A stretch of DNA of 64,000 bases, taken from positions 1 through 64,000 of the forward strand of contig JBJKVO010000001.1 in NCBI GenBank assembly GCA_045562555.1, in the 5' to 3' direction. The notes beneath the pieces are model-generated. The model was not told where the DNA came from and searched no databases. It saw only the letters and a program-made list of their open reading frames with translations. Below, piece by piece: positions 17,389-26,682 of this stretch (positions are counted from its first letter, which is position 1; every line of letters starts with the position of its first letter). The position numbers and the translations under genes were made by a program. Source of the stretch: UBA2588 sp002339805. Lineage in GTDB: Bacteria; Chloroflexota; Dehalococcoidia; Lucifugimonadales; UBA3495.

Positions 17389-18662
17389 TAGATTTTGTAA
17401 CAGTTGGTCTAAGTCACAAAACTGCGGGACTAGATCTGCGAGAAAAAATTACTATTGAAAAAGATAATTTATCTACAGCATTAGATGTTATGGATGAGTA
17501 TCTGGATCAATCAGTTATTCTTTCAACATGTAATCGAATGGAAATATATTCATATTCAGATGATGAATTAGCAGCATCCAAAGTATTGAGTTTTTTATCT
17601 GATTATTTTGAAATTGATAAGAAACTTTTAGAAGAGCATTTGTATGTGATGACTGGCAGAGGGTCTGTGAATCATCTGTTCGGTGTAGTTAGTGGACTAG
17701 ATTCGATGATAGTTGGGGAACATCAGATTTTAGGGCAAGTAAGAGATTATTATGGCATGGCAGGGAGCAGAGGTTCTGTTTCCGGCCCATTAATGAGGCT
17801 GTTCCATCGAGCTTTTAGAACTGGCCGAAAAGTCCGCAGAGAGACAAATATATCAAAATATGGCAGGTCCGTTAGTAAGACAGCCGCTATGATCGCATCA
17901 GACAAATTGGAAAATTTGCGGGATTCATCCGTGATGGTGATTGGAGCTGGTGATGCTGGTAGATTAGTTGTGCGTGCATTGTCTTATGCTGGTGCTAATG
18001 ACATTATTGTCGCAAATAGGACACGAGAACGAGCGGATGAACTGGCTGATTCTCTGGGGGGAACATCGATACCTTATGAATTGGTCAATGACTCATTATC
18101 AACAGTGGATGTGGTCATTAGCTCAACGGGTTCACCAGGTCATGTATTAACCAAAGAGAATGCAGGTAATTCAATCGCTGGAAGGAATGGAAAACCTATC
18201 GTACTGATTGATATAGCGGTTCCTAGAGATATCGATCCGTTGTTGTCAGAAATTGAAGGAGTTCACTTGTACTCTATGGATGACTTGGCGGAGCATGCGG
18301 GACTCAATGATCCTTTGTTTGAAACAGAAATTCTGAGAAGCCAATTAATGGTTGATAACGAGACTGATTTATTTATGTCATGGTGGAATTCTTTAGATAC
18401 AGCGGAACTAGTCGCAGATTTATATGAAAAAGCTGATCAGATTCGTACTGATGAATTGAATAAAACCCTAAAGTATTTAATTAACAGTGAGTTATTTGAT
18501 ATTAACTCGGATAATATTGACGAATTGGCGTTCAGATTAGATGCTTTAAGTAATGCTATAGTCAATAAATTGTTCCATGCTCCAACATCCTATATCAAAT
18601 CGGAACATGATCCTTCAAGACAAGATATGATCAGAAGATGGTTTGATCTCCATAAAGAATAG
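17385..18662 (+). CDS. hemA: Glutamyl-tRNA reductase
   Basis: Reduces glutamyl-tRNA(Glu) to glutamate-1-semialdehyde with NADPH, the committed step of the C5 pathway. The 425 residues show VGLSHKTAGLDLREKI, the catalytic cysteine in VILSTCNRMEIYSY (about 50), the VSGLDSMIVGEHQILGQVRDYYG stretch (about 107), and the NADPH-binding VMVIGAGDAGRLVVRALS (about 182). The start is TTG at 17385, overlapping the stop of the Met8 gene (TTGA), a sign of coupled translation. Confidence 0.95.
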   Translation: MIDFVTVGLSHKTAGLDLREKITIEKDNLSTALDVMDEYLDQSVILSTCNRMEIYSYSDDELAASKVLSFLSDYFEIDKKLLEEHLYVMTGRGSVNHLFGVVSGLDSMIVGEHQILGQVRDYYGMAGSRGSVSGPLMRLFHRAFRTGRKVRRETNISKYGRSVSKTAAMIASDKLENLRDSSVMVIGAGDAGRLVVRALSYAGANDIIVANRTRERADELADSLGGTSIPYELVNDSLSTVDVVISSTGSPGHVLTKENAGNSIAGRNGKPIVLIDIAVPRDIDPLLSEIEGVHLYSMDDLAEHAGLNDPLFETEILRSQLMVDNETDLFMSWWNSLDTAELVADLYEKADQIRTDELNKTLKYLINSELFDINSDNIDELAFRLDALSNAIVNKLFHAPTSYIKSEHDPSRQDMIRRWFDLHKE

Positions 18663-18668
18663 TGTATC

Positions 18669-19601
18669 GTGACTGATCGTTCTAAACGAGTGATTCGAAT
18701 CGCTACTAGAAACAGTAGACTTGCGACTTACCAGGCAACTGTTGTCAAAGAAGGATTAGAGTCAAAATTTCCAGATTATAAATTCAGCTTAAACTATGTC
18801 AATTCAGAAGTAGGTGATATCAATAAAGACAAACCATTAGCTGATTTAGGATTAGGAGTATTTGTTAGAAGTATAGAACAATCATTATTAGACTTTAATT
18901 CTGATATAGCTGTTCATAGCTTGAAGGATGTTCCAACTATATTGACTCCAGGCTTGGAAATGGTTGCATTCCTAGATAGAGAAGATGCGAGAGATGTTAA
19001 CGTGTCAAATCATAATGTTAGCTTAATAGATCTTCCAGCTGGCTCCAAAATAGGAACTAGTAGTCCTCGTAGAGCAGCTCAAATCATGAATGTGCGCTCG
19101 GATCTTACAATCGTACCAATACGAGGAAATGTACCTACCAGGGTATCAAAAATTGAAACGTCAGAATGTGACGCTGTAATACTAGCTGCAGCTGGACTAA
19201 AAAGGCTAGAAATGACGCATCATATTTCAGAGTATTTAGATATAGATGATTTTATTCCAGCTCCAGGTCAAGGGATTATAGGAGTCCAGATAAGGTCGGA
19301 GGACTCCGAACTCTTTCCTATTGTAAGGGCATTAAATAATTTCGAATCTGAAGTCTGTTCAATAACAGAACGCAAGTTTCTAGAGTTATTGGGTAGTGGA
19401 TGCCAAATGCCTGTGGGGGCTCACGCAAGAGTTATAGAAAACGAAATTCACATGGTTAGTAGTATTGGTGATTTGGATGCTAGGAAATGTTATTTTTCTA
19501 AAATAGTTGGGGAAGTAAAACATCCTGAAAATTTAGCTGAAGAAACGAAGCATGATTTTGAGTCTGGGGAAGCTAAATATTTGATTGGAAGATATACTTA
19601 A
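18669..19601 (+). CDS. hemC: Porphobilinogen deaminase (hydroxymethylbilane synthase)
   Basis: Polymerises four porphobilinogens into hydroxymethylbilane. Marks are RIATRNSRLATYQATVV, LGLGVFVRSIEQSLLDFNSDIAVHSLKDVPT (about 60-90), GTSSPRRAAQI, IRGNVPTRV, APGQGIIGVQ and the dipyrromethane-cofactor cysteine in ELLGSGCQMPVGAHA (about 241). The C-terminal domain is slightly short (310 residues) but complete in motif content. Start is GTG, 6 bases after hemA. Confidence 0.95.
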   Translation: MTDRSKRVIRIATRNSRLATYQATVVKEGLESKFPDYKFSLNYVNSEVGDINKDKPLADLGLGVFVRSIEQSLLDFNSDIAVHSLKDVPTILTPGLEMVAFLDREDARDVNVSNHNVSLIDLPAGSKIGTSSPRRAAQIMNVRSDLTIVPIRGNVPTRVSKIETSECDAVILAAAGLKRLEMTHHISEYLDIDDFIPAPGQGIIGVQIRSEDSELFPIVRALNNFESEVCSITERKFLELLGSGCQMPVGAHARVIENEIHMVSSIGDLDARKCYFSKIVGEVKHPENLAEETKHDFESGEAKYLIGRYT

Positions 19602-19634
19602 TGTGTATAGAGTATTTATAGCTTGGGTGAACTA

Positions 19635-21143
19635 ATGGGAAATATTGTATTTTTAGTAGGTGCTGGTCCAGGAGATCCAGGTTTACTGACGGTGAAAGGC
19701 AGTAAATGCCTTCAGGACGCAAATGTAGTTGTGTATGATCGTTTGATGGATAATTCTTTGTTAGATTTAGTTCCTTCAGAATGCGAACGTATTTTTGTCG
19801 GTAAATCTAGAGGCAGACAAGCTTTTACCCAAGATGAAATTAATGAAATATTAATTGATCGGGGCTTAAATAATAGAGTAGTTGTGCGGCTTAAAGGCGG
19901 AGATCCGTTCGTGTTTGGTAGAGGTGGAGAAGAAGCGATAGCTCTAAGTAATAAAGGAATTAATTTTGAAATTGTTCCTGGTATAACCTCTTCTATAGCT
20001 GCAGCGGCGTATGCTGGTATACCTGTTACTCATAGAGGAGTCGCAACTAATTTTACTGTTATTAGCGGTAGTGAAGACCCTACAAAATCTACTAGCATGG
20101 TTCCATGGGATATTCTTGCGAAGACGCAGGGGACTTTGGTAGTGCTTATGGGTTGGGCATCTCTTCCGCAAATAATAGAAGTTCTGATAGCCAATGGCAG
20201 AACGCCCGATACGCCTATTGCACTCGTTCAATGGGGCACATGGGCCAAACAAAAAACAGTTACTGGAACATTATCTAGCATTGTAGAAGAAGCAAGAAAT
20301 CAGCATTTGGGTTCTCCTGTAGTAGCCGTAATAGGGGATGTGGTTAAGCTTAGGTCGGATATTAAATGGTTTGATTCTAAGCCATTATTTGGAATTAGGA
20401 TTTTGGTAACTAGATCAAGAACTCAATCGTCTAAACTTAAGTCTAAGTTATTTGATTTGGGTGCTGAAGTAATCGAATTGCCAATGATAGAGGTAACGGA
20501 ATTAGAAGATTATGCTGAATTAGATGAGGCATTGGAATCCATAAGCTCATTCAACTGGATGTTTTTCACTAGTGCCAATTCGGTGGAAAGCGTCTTCAAA
20601 CGTTTGCACGTACAAGGAAAGGATTCACGGGATCTTAGCAATATCAAAATTATGGCTATTGGTGATGCTACCCGGGATAAGTTGCTAAATAACGGGATCA
20701 AAGCGGATTTCATTCCTGTTAAGTCTGCATCTGAGCAAGTGGTCAAAGAGTTAAGTGTATTTGAATGGGAAGATACTAGGATCTTTATACCTGCTTCAAA
20801 CATAGCTAGAAAAGTGATCAAAGAAGGGTTAAGTGGATTAGGCGCTGAAGTTCTACAAATTACGGCTTATAACAATGGTGTACCAGAAGAAATATCACAT
20901 CGTGCTATCGATGTATTGAAAGAAGGTGTTGATGTGATCACATTTGCAAGTTCTTCGACGGTAGATAATTTAGTTGATATATTAAAGGAAGAAAAACATT
21001 TAATTGATAGATCTTTTAATGTAAGTATTGGTCCTACCACCAGTAAAACCGCGAATGAAAGAGATGTTAAAATTTCTGTAGAAGCGAAGGACCCCTCGAT
21101 TGAAAGCATGATTGATTCTTTGCTGAGTCATTATAAAGATTGA
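19635..21143 (+). CDS. cobA-hemD: Fused uroporphyrinogen-III methyltransferase / uroporphyrinogen-III synthase
   Basis: Two domains. Residues about 1-243 are SUMT (CobA): FLVGAGPGDPGLLTVKG, VVYDRLM, RLKGGDPFVFGRGGEEA, GITSSIAAAAYAGIPVTHRG, and a middle of VVLMGW. It makes precorrin-2 from uro'gen III with two SAM. Residues about 250-502 are HemD (ILVTRSRTQSSKLKSKLFDLGAEV, then FTSANSV), closing the ring. Fusion of these activities is common in Clostridia and Chloroflexi. I prefer ATG at 19635, close behind GGGTG, over TTG at 19623. Substrate is passed between the two domains, favouring siroheme. Confidence 0.92.
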   Translation: MGNIVFLVGAGPGDPGLLTVKGSKCLQDANVVVYDRLMDNSLLDLVPSECERIFVGKSRGRQAFTQDEINEILIDRGLNNRVVVRLKGGDPFVFGRGGEEAIALSNKGINFEIVPGITSSIAAAAYAGIPVTHRGVATNFTVISGSEDPTKSTSMVPWDILAKTQGTLVVLMGWASLPQIIEVLIANGRTPDTPIALVQWGTWAKQKTVTGTLSSIVEEARNQHLGSPVVAVIGDVVKLRSDIKWFDSKPLFGIRILVTRSRTQSSKLKSKLFDLGAEVIELPMIEVTELEDYAELDEALESISSFNWMFFTSANSVESVFKRLHVQGKDSRDLSNIKIMAIGDATRDKLLNNGIKADFIPVKSASEQVVKELSVFEWEDTRIFIPASNIARKVIKEGLSGLGAEVLQITAYNNGVPEEISHRAIDVLKEGVDVITFASSSTVDNLVDILKEEKHLIDRSFNVSIGPTTSKTANERDVKISVEAKDPSIESMIDSLLSHYKD

Positions 21144-21165
21144 TAGAGATATGGAAGGCTATGAT

Positions 21166-22140
21166 ATGACGGATATTTCATTTTCAAGATTGCGTAGGCT
21201 CCGAGATAATGCGGTGATTAGGGGATATGTCAGTGAAAATTCACTAGATATCAAAAAATTTGTATATCCGCTTTTTATCCGATTTGGTAAAGATATAAAG
21301 GAACCGATAAGTTCTATGCCAGGCTGCTTCAATATTTCTTTGGATAATTTGCAAAATGAGATAGAAGACATAGTGTCATTAGGTATAACTGGTGTGCTCT
21401 TATTTGGTATACCAGAGGTAAAGGACCCTACAGGTTCTGATTGCTATTCTAATGATGGAATTATTCAGAAGGCTATAAAAATTATTAAAAATGTTGCTCC
21501 TGATTTGTATGTGATCACTGACATATGTTTATGCGAGTATACTGATCATGGTCACTGTGGAATTGTTGACAATGGTAGTATTAATAATGATGAAACAATC
21601 AAACTTTTAGGACGAAGTGCATTAACTCATGTCCAAGCGGGAGCTGACATGGTAGCTCCATCAGCTATGATGGATGGGCAGGTTAAGATGATTAGGAATG
21701 CTTTGGATGAAGGGTCTTATAATCACATTCCTGTAATGGGATATTCAGCTAAATATTCTTCAGCTTTTTATGGACCATTTAGGGAAGCGGCGGATTCCAC
21801 TCCATCTTTTGGAGATCGAAGAACTTATCAGATGGATCCGAGTAATCGAAGGATGGCACTTGAAGAAGTGGAAAGTGATATCAGAGAAGGGGCTGATATT
21901 TTAATGGTTAAACCTGCATTATCTTATCTTGATGTAATTCATGAAGTAAGAGAAAAATATAATAAACCTCTAGCGGCATATAATGTTAGTGGTGAATATT
22001 CATTAATTAAGGCAGCTTCAGAAAAAGGCTGGATTGATGAAAAATCAGCTACTCTAGAAGTTTTAAATTCTATCAATCGTGCTGGCGCAGATATGATAAT
22101 TAGTTATCATACGAAAGATGTTGCAAAATGGTTAGCGTAA
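21166..22140 (+). CDS. hemB: Porphobilinogen synthase (5-aminolevulinate dehydratase)
   Basis: Condenses two 5-aminolevulinate molecules to porphobilinogen. Key sequence: the metal site DICLCEYTDHGHCGI with three Cys (zinc type), Schiff-base lysines in MGYSAKYSSAFYGPFR and LMVKPALSYLD, and the loop DRRTYQMDPSNRRMALEE. The 324-residue length is normal. ATG at 21166 has GGAAGG before it; the in-frame ATG at 21151 is less supported. In operon order after cobA-hemD. Confidence 0.95.
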   Translation: MTDISFSRLRRLRDNAVIRGYVSENSLDIKKFVYPLFIRFGKDIKEPISSMPGCFNISLDNLQNEIEDIVSLGITGVLLFGIPEVKDPTGSDCYSNDGIIQKAIKIIKNVAPDLYVITDICLCEYTDHGHCGIVDNGSINNDETIKLLGRSALTHVQAGADMVAPSAMMDGQVKMIRNALDEGSYNHIPVMGYSAKYSSAFYGPFREAADSTPSFGDRRTYQMDPSNRRMALEEVESDIREGADILMVKPALSYLDVIHEVREKYNKPLAAYNVSGEYSLIKAASEKGWIDEKSATLEVLNSINRAGADMIISYHTKDVAKWLA

Positions 22141-22167
22141 TTCTATAAAAAAATAAATGGTGGACCT

Positions 22168-23451
22168 ATGAATCTAAATAAATCCAAAGACCTATTCAAT
22201 GAGGCCGTAAATTATATGCCTGGTGGAGTGAGTAGTCCTGTTCGATCCTTTAAAAATGTAGGAGGAACCCCTCCGTTTATTAGTAAAGGGTTAGGTAATA
22301 AAATTTGGGATGTGGACGGGAATGAGTATATGGACTATGTTGGTTCTTGGGGTCCGTTAATATTAGGGCATGCTCATCCAGAAGTTAATGCTGCGATTAA
22401 ACAAGCTGTAGATAAAGGGACAAGTTTTGGTGCACCTGTAGAACCAGAATTAGAATTGGTAAAATTAATCTGCGGATCAATTCCATCTATTGATAAAGTT
22501 AGGTTAGTAAGCTCTGGTACTGAGGCATGTATGAGTGCAATAAGATTAGCGAGAGCTTACACAAATAAATCCAAAATAATTAAGTTTGCGGGTTGCTATC
22601 ATGGGCACGTTGATGGTTTGCTGGTGCGAGCGGGATCTGGTGCTCTGACAAGTGGGATTCCTGACAGTGCCGGTGTTCCTGCTTCTTACGCTTCAGAAAC
22701 ACTTATTGCTGATTTTAACGATTTGGCATCGGTTGAAAAATTATTTAACGAACATCAAGATCAAATAGCAGGAATAATAGTCGAGCCCATAGCGGGTAAT
22801 ATGGGTGTAGTCCCTCCTAATCCGGGTTTTTTAGAGGGATTAAGAAATATAACCAAGAAAAATAATTCTCTTTTGATATTTGACGAAGTGATCACTGGAT
22901 TTAGAGTTGATTTTGGGGGGGCACAGACTTTGCTAGGTGTTACGCCTGATATCACTTGTTTAGGGAAAATTATTGGCGGTGGATTGCCAGTCGGGGCTTA
23001 TGGAAGTAGCGCTGAGATCATGGAATGTGTGGCGCCTCTTGGTCCTATGTATCAGGCTGGTACGTTATCGGGAAATCCGCTGGCAGTAACCGCAGGATTA
23101 ACGGCCTTGAGATTACTGAGCGAACCCGGCACATACAATACTCTAGACGATCTAGGATCATATGCTGAAAAAGGTATAACTGAGGTTATGAAAGAGTTTG
23201 ACATAGAAGCCAAATTCAACAGAATTGGTTCTATGTTCACAGCATTTTTTAGTGGAAAGAATGTGTCTAGCATGACTGATTTGGAACATGTGGATACAGA
23301 TCGTTATAGCCAGTATTTTCATGGATTATTGGAACGAGGTGTTTATTTTGCTCCTTCCCAATTTGAATGTGGGTTCGTTTCTTTATCGCATACAAAGGAT
23401 GATATTGACATAACTCTTGAGAAATTAAGAGAAGTAGTGAAAGGTCTTTAG
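22168..23451 (+). CDS. hemL: Glutamate-1-semialdehyde 2,1-aminomutase
   Basis: PLP enzyme converting glutamate-1-semialdehyde to 5-aminolevulinate. The protein starts LFNEAVNYMPGGVSSPVRSFKNVGGTPPF, then VSSGTEACMSAIRLARAYT (about 112), the CYHGHVDG segment, FDEVITGFRV, and the PLP lysine in TCLGKIIGGGLPVGAYG (about 270). The 427-residue length is normal. It is the last gene of the operon, 28 bases after hemB, and ends 30 bases before a strong terminator. Confidence 0.97.
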   Translation: MNLNKSKDLFNEAVNYMPGGVSSPVRSFKNVGGTPPFISKGLGNKIWDVDGNEYMDYVGSWGPLILGHAHPEVNAAIKQAVDKGTSFGAPVEPELELVKLICGSIPSIDKVRLVSSGTEACMSAIRLARAYTNKSKIIKFAGCYHGHVDGLLVRAGSGALTSGIPDSAGVPASYASETLIADFNDLASVEKLFNEHQDQIAGIIVEPIAGNMGVVPPNPGFLEGLRNITKKNNSLLIFDEVITGFRVDFGGAQTLLGVTPDITCLGKIIGGGLPVGAYGSSAEIMECVAPLGPMYQAGTLSGNPLAVTAGLTALRLLSEPGTYNTLDDLGSYAEKGITEVMKEFDIEAKFNRIGSMFTAFFSGKNVSSMTDLEHVDTDRYSQYFHGLLERGVYFAPSQFECGFVSLSHTKDDIDITLEKLREVVKGL

Positions 23452-23480
23452 ATACTATCTATTCTGTTCTTTACAATATA

Positions 23481-23514
23481 AAAAGGAGTCTGGGATTACC
23501 CCAGACTCCTTTTT
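23481..23514 (+). terminator. Bidirectional intrinsic terminator of the tetrapyrrole operon and Ni-SOD
   Basis: Arms AAAAGGAGTCTGGG and CCCAGACTCCTTTT are perfectly complementary (14 bp) around ATTAC, ending in a T run. The A run on the opposite side makes it work for the convergent gene ending at 23530 too. Confidence 0.9.
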
Positions 23515-23529
23515 ATAAATTACTGAAAC

Positions 23530-23997
23530 TTAAGCTCCGAAGCGTACTTCAGCGTTAGGGTCAGAATACGTGACATTTTTGGTGTTCCAGAAAATCTCAG
23601 CTATTTTGTCTACAGTCCCTACTAAGTCTTCAGCGGCACTTGCATCAACTGTTTGTTTATTTCTACCAGCCAGTTTGCCAGCGTTCCAAACCAAGGAATG
23701 GAGGTCTGGATATTGTTCGACATGTTCTGGTCTGAAATAGTCCGCCCAAAGTATATATAGTTCTTTTTTGCAGAGTTGAGCATGTTCTTCTTTTACAGCT
23801 ACATATCTTGCTAAAGTATTTTCATAGGTTGCCCAGTCTCCATCTGACGCAGGCTTTTCCAACGCATTTATGCGCATGACCATTTTTTGTACTGTTTGTG
23901 CTGCTATTTTTGCACTTACTGGGTCATAGATTCCGCAGGGGATATCACAGTGTGCTTCAGCCGTATGGGTTATTACCAATTTTGAAAAGTTTATCAT
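23530..23997 (-). CDS. sodN: Nickel superoxide dismutase precursor
   Basis: Dismutates superoxide with a nickel centre made by the mature N-terminus. The precursor begins MINFSKLVITHTAEA, then the hook H16-C17-D-I-P-C21-G-I-Y-D-P, exactly the Ni-binding motif HCxxPCG(I/V)YDP. The first 15 residues must be removed so that His becomes residue 1; a SodX-type peptidase does this in known systems. None is adjacent, so it must lie elsewhere. The remainder is a four-helix bundle, with LKHLE-like helices and KKELYILWADYFRPEH. Common in marine bacteria, where it saves iron. Confidence 0.95.
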   Translation of the reverse strand: MINFSKLVITHTAEAHCDIPCGIYDPVSAKIAAQTVQKMVMRINALEKPASDGDWATYENTLARYVAVKEEHAQLCKKELYILWADYFRPEHVEQYPDLHSLVWNAGKLAGRNKQTVDASAAEDLVGTVDKIAEIFWNTKNVTYSDPNAEVRFGA

Positions 23998-24162
23998 CTA
24001 ATCTCCTAAACTCCTTAGTGATTTCTCAGTTAAAAGGTTACTAAAAACCGATATGTAGCGCAAGGGCTATTTTATGCGGTATCAGATGTGATTGTAGCAA
24101 AGTATCCCTCTGTTTATAATGTAGCAATAGAAAATAGGAAAACGTTGAGGAGCAAAATCAAT

Positions 24163-25848
24163 ATGATGCAGACAGATTGGAAGTCGTTGAAGCACAAGAG
24201 CAAAGAGATTACGGAGGGCCCAGATAGGGCTCCGGCTAGGGCTATGCTCCGAGCTATGGGATTAAATGATGATGATTTGGATAAACCCTTCATAGGTGTG
24301 GCTAATCTTGCGAGTGATGTAACTCCTTGCAATGTGCATCTTGGTAAGTTTACGCAGGCAGCGAAACAAGGAGTACGAAACGGTAATGGTACCCCATTCG
24401 AATTTGGGACTATCACAGTGAGTGATGGTATTTCAATGGGTACCGAAGGAATGAAAGCATCGTTAGTAAGTAGAGAAGTTATTGCTGATTCTATTGAAGT
24501 TGTTACATTTGGTGAACGAATGGATGGTCTGATCACTGTGGCTGGCTGTGATAAAAATATGCCTGGATGCATGATGGCTATCGCTAGGCTCAACATTCCT
24601 TCAATATTCATCTATGGTGGGTCAATCATGCCTGGTCAATTTCAAGGAAGAGACGTGAATATACAAGACGTTTTTGAAGCGGTTGGTGCCTATAGTAAAG
24701 GTTCGATCAGTGCAGAGGACTTGTATGAATTAGAATGTAATGCATGTCCAGGTGAAGGTTCTTGTGCTGGATTGTTCACGGCTAATACTATGTCAACCGC
24801 AATCGAGATATTGGGTCTTTCACTACCTGGAGATGCATCAATACCTGCGATTAATCCTAATAAAGTCGCTCAATGTGAAAAAGCTGGCGAGGTTTTGATG
24901 CAATCCATGGCAGCAGGAATAACTCCAAGAGACATTTTAACTAGAGAGGCATTTTTGAATGCAATTACCGTAGTTGTATCTATGGGTGGTTCTACTAATT
25001 CAGTACTTCATCTTATGGCGATTGCTAGAGAAGCAGAAGTAGATTTATCTTTGGACGATTTTGATAAGTTAAGCAGAAACACTCCTTATATTGCAGATAT
25101 GAAGCCGGGTGGTAGATATGTTATGGCTGACTTGGATAGATATGGTGGAGTAGCTTTGATTGGTAAACGCCTTTTAGATGCAGGTTTGTTGAATGGAGAT
25201 ACTTTAGCTGTTAACGGAAAGACTCTAGGGGAAAATTTGAGTTCTATTAAAACTACTGATGATCAACCCATTATATCTGACGTATCTAGACCTCGTAGTA
25301 AAACGGGTGGCTTGGCTATTTTGTACGGAAATCTTGCTCCTGAAGGAGCGGTGATAAAAGTAGCAGGTCATCAAGAAAAAGTGTATAAAGGCCCAGCTAG
25401 AGTATTCAATCAAGAAGAAGAGGCTTTTGCTGCAATCCAATCCAATTCGATTGTTCCCGGAGACATTGTGGTAATTCGTTACGAAGGTCCTAAAGGAGGG
25501 CCTGGAATGAGAGAAATGCTTGCTGTTACTGCAGCGTTGATCGGACAAGGATTAGGAGATGATGTTGCTTTGATAACTGACGGGAGATTTTCTGGAGCTA
25601 GTCACGGTCCTATGGTGGGTCATATTGCCCCTGAAGCTGCTACCGGAGGACCTATCGGTTTACTGCAAGAGGGAGACATCATAACGCTTGATATACCAAA
25701 CAGGCAGCTAAACGTTGGCCTGACTGAAGAACAGTTTTCGGATAGGAAAAGTAATTGGACCCCTATTGAAAATAAATATAAGACAGGTGTGCTCGCTAAA
25801 TATGCGAAATTGGTATCTTCAGCATCTGAAGGTGCGGTTACTAGATAA
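24163..25848 (+). CDS. ilvD: Dihydroxy-acid dehydratase
   Basis: Fe-S enzyme dehydrating 2,3-dihydroxyisovalerate (and the methylvalerate) in valine, isoleucine and leucine synthesis. Marks: RAMLRAMG, IGVANLASDVTPCNVHLG (cluster Cys), AGCDKNMPGCMMA (cluster Cys, about 101), ACPGEGSCAGLFTANTM (third Cys), and TDGRFSGASHGPMVGHIAPEA near 490. I start it at ATG 24163 behind GAGGAG (561 residues); the frame is open to 24088 but those residues are not family-like. The next gene begins right at its stop codon. Confidence 0.95.
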   Translation: MMQTDWKSLKHKSKEITEGPDRAPARAMLRAMGLNDDDLDKPFIGVANLASDVTPCNVHLGKFTQAAKQGVRNGNGTPFEFGTITVSDGISMGTEGMKASLVSREVIADSIEVVTFGERMDGLITVAGCDKNMPGCMMAIARLNIPSIFIYGGSIMPGQFQGRDVNIQDVFEAVGAYSKGSISAEDLYELECNACPGEGSCAGLFTANTMSTAIEILGLSLPGDASIPAINPNKVAQCEKAGEVLMQSMAAGITPRDILTREAFLNAITVVVSMGGSTNSVLHLMAIAREAEVDLSLDDFDKLSRNTPYIADMKPGGRYVMADLDRYGGVALIGKRLLDAGLLNGDTLAVNGKTLGENLSSIKTTDDQPIISDVSRPRSKTGGLAILYGNLAPEGAVIKVAGHQEKVYKGPARVFNQEEEAFAAIQSNSIVPGDIVVIRYEGPKGGPGMREMLAVTAALIGQGLGDDVALITDGRFSGASHGPMVGHIAPEAATGGPIGLLQEGDIITLDIPNRQLNVGLTEEQFSDRKSNWTPIENKYKTGVLAKYAKLVSSASEGAVTR

Positions 25849-26652
25849 TTGCCTACTGATTTGAGCATTACTGTTTTAGAACAAAAAGGTTTGTTATCTA
25901 TTTCATTGAATAAACCTAAAAAGCGCAACGCTTTAGATAAGGCAATGATAGAAGGGTTGTCTAATGCTTTAGACAAAGGACAGTCTCCGAGTGTTAGATG
26001 TGTGTTAATTACTGGGCAAGACGGCGCTTTTTGTGCAGGAGCAGACCTTAATGAGTTTTATCAATTATTTGATGAAGAACCGGATGTTTTAGCGGCACAT
26101 ATTTATGATGTGGCGAACTTACTGCACAATAATGTGATAGAAAAGATATTTGGATTGAACAAACCTGTGATCGCAGGGATCAATGGGATAGCAGCGGGAG
26201 CAGGTATGAGTCTTAGTTTGGCTTGCGATATGCGAATATGTTCACAATCGTCTAGGTTTGTGATGGCGTATAGTCAAATCGGATGTACTGCTGATGGGGG
26301 CTCTACCTACTTTTTGCCGAAACTAGTGGGATTGGCTAAGGCTAAAGAATTATATTTAATGAATTCTCCAATAAGTGCAGAATACGCGCAAAGTATAGGT
26401 CTAGTAAACCAGGTAGTTCCGGACTCCTCTTTTGATAGGCACTCTCTAGAATTAGGGCTAAGATTGGCAGAATCTGCTACTAACGCCATTGGATCAACCA
26501 AAGCTTTATTTAACCAAGACTTCAACAATGAATTACATGATCATTTGCGGAGAGAAGCAAATGTTATTTCACAAGTTAGCAGGACGAAAGATTTTCGTAA
26601 TGGTGTTCAATCTTTCATTGAAAAGAAAAAACCATGGTTTCAAGGAAATTGA
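25849..26652 (+). CDS. Enoyl-CoA hydratase/isomerase family protein
   Basis: Crotonase-fold protein of 267 residues: ISLNKPKKRNALDKAMIEGLSNAL, LITGQDGAFCAGADLNEF (oxyanion loop, about 55-72), NKPVIAGINGIAAGAGMSLSLACDMRI (second oxyanion glycine), and a C-terminal helix cap. In the position of the first catalytic glutamate of hydratases (near residue 144) it has GCTADGGSTYFLPKLVG, so isomerase or another crotonase reaction is as likely. Start is TTG directly after ilvD's stop, so translation is probably coupled. Substrate unknown. Confidence 0.85.
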   Translation: MPTDLSITVLEQKGLLSISLNKPKKRNALDKAMIEGLSNALDKGQSPSVRCVLITGQDGAFCAGADLNEFYQLFDEEPDVLAAHIYDVANLLHNNVIEKIFGLNKPVIAGINGIAAGAGMSLSLACDMRICSQSSRFVMAYSQIGCTADGGSTYFLPKLVGLAKAKELYLMNSPISAEYAQSIGLVNQVVPDSSFDRHSLELGLRLAESATNAIGSTKALFNQDFNNELHDHLRREANVISQVSRTKDFRNGVQSFIEKKKPWFQGN

Positions 26653-26682
26653 TTTCGACACTTATTCGTCACAGAGCATTTA

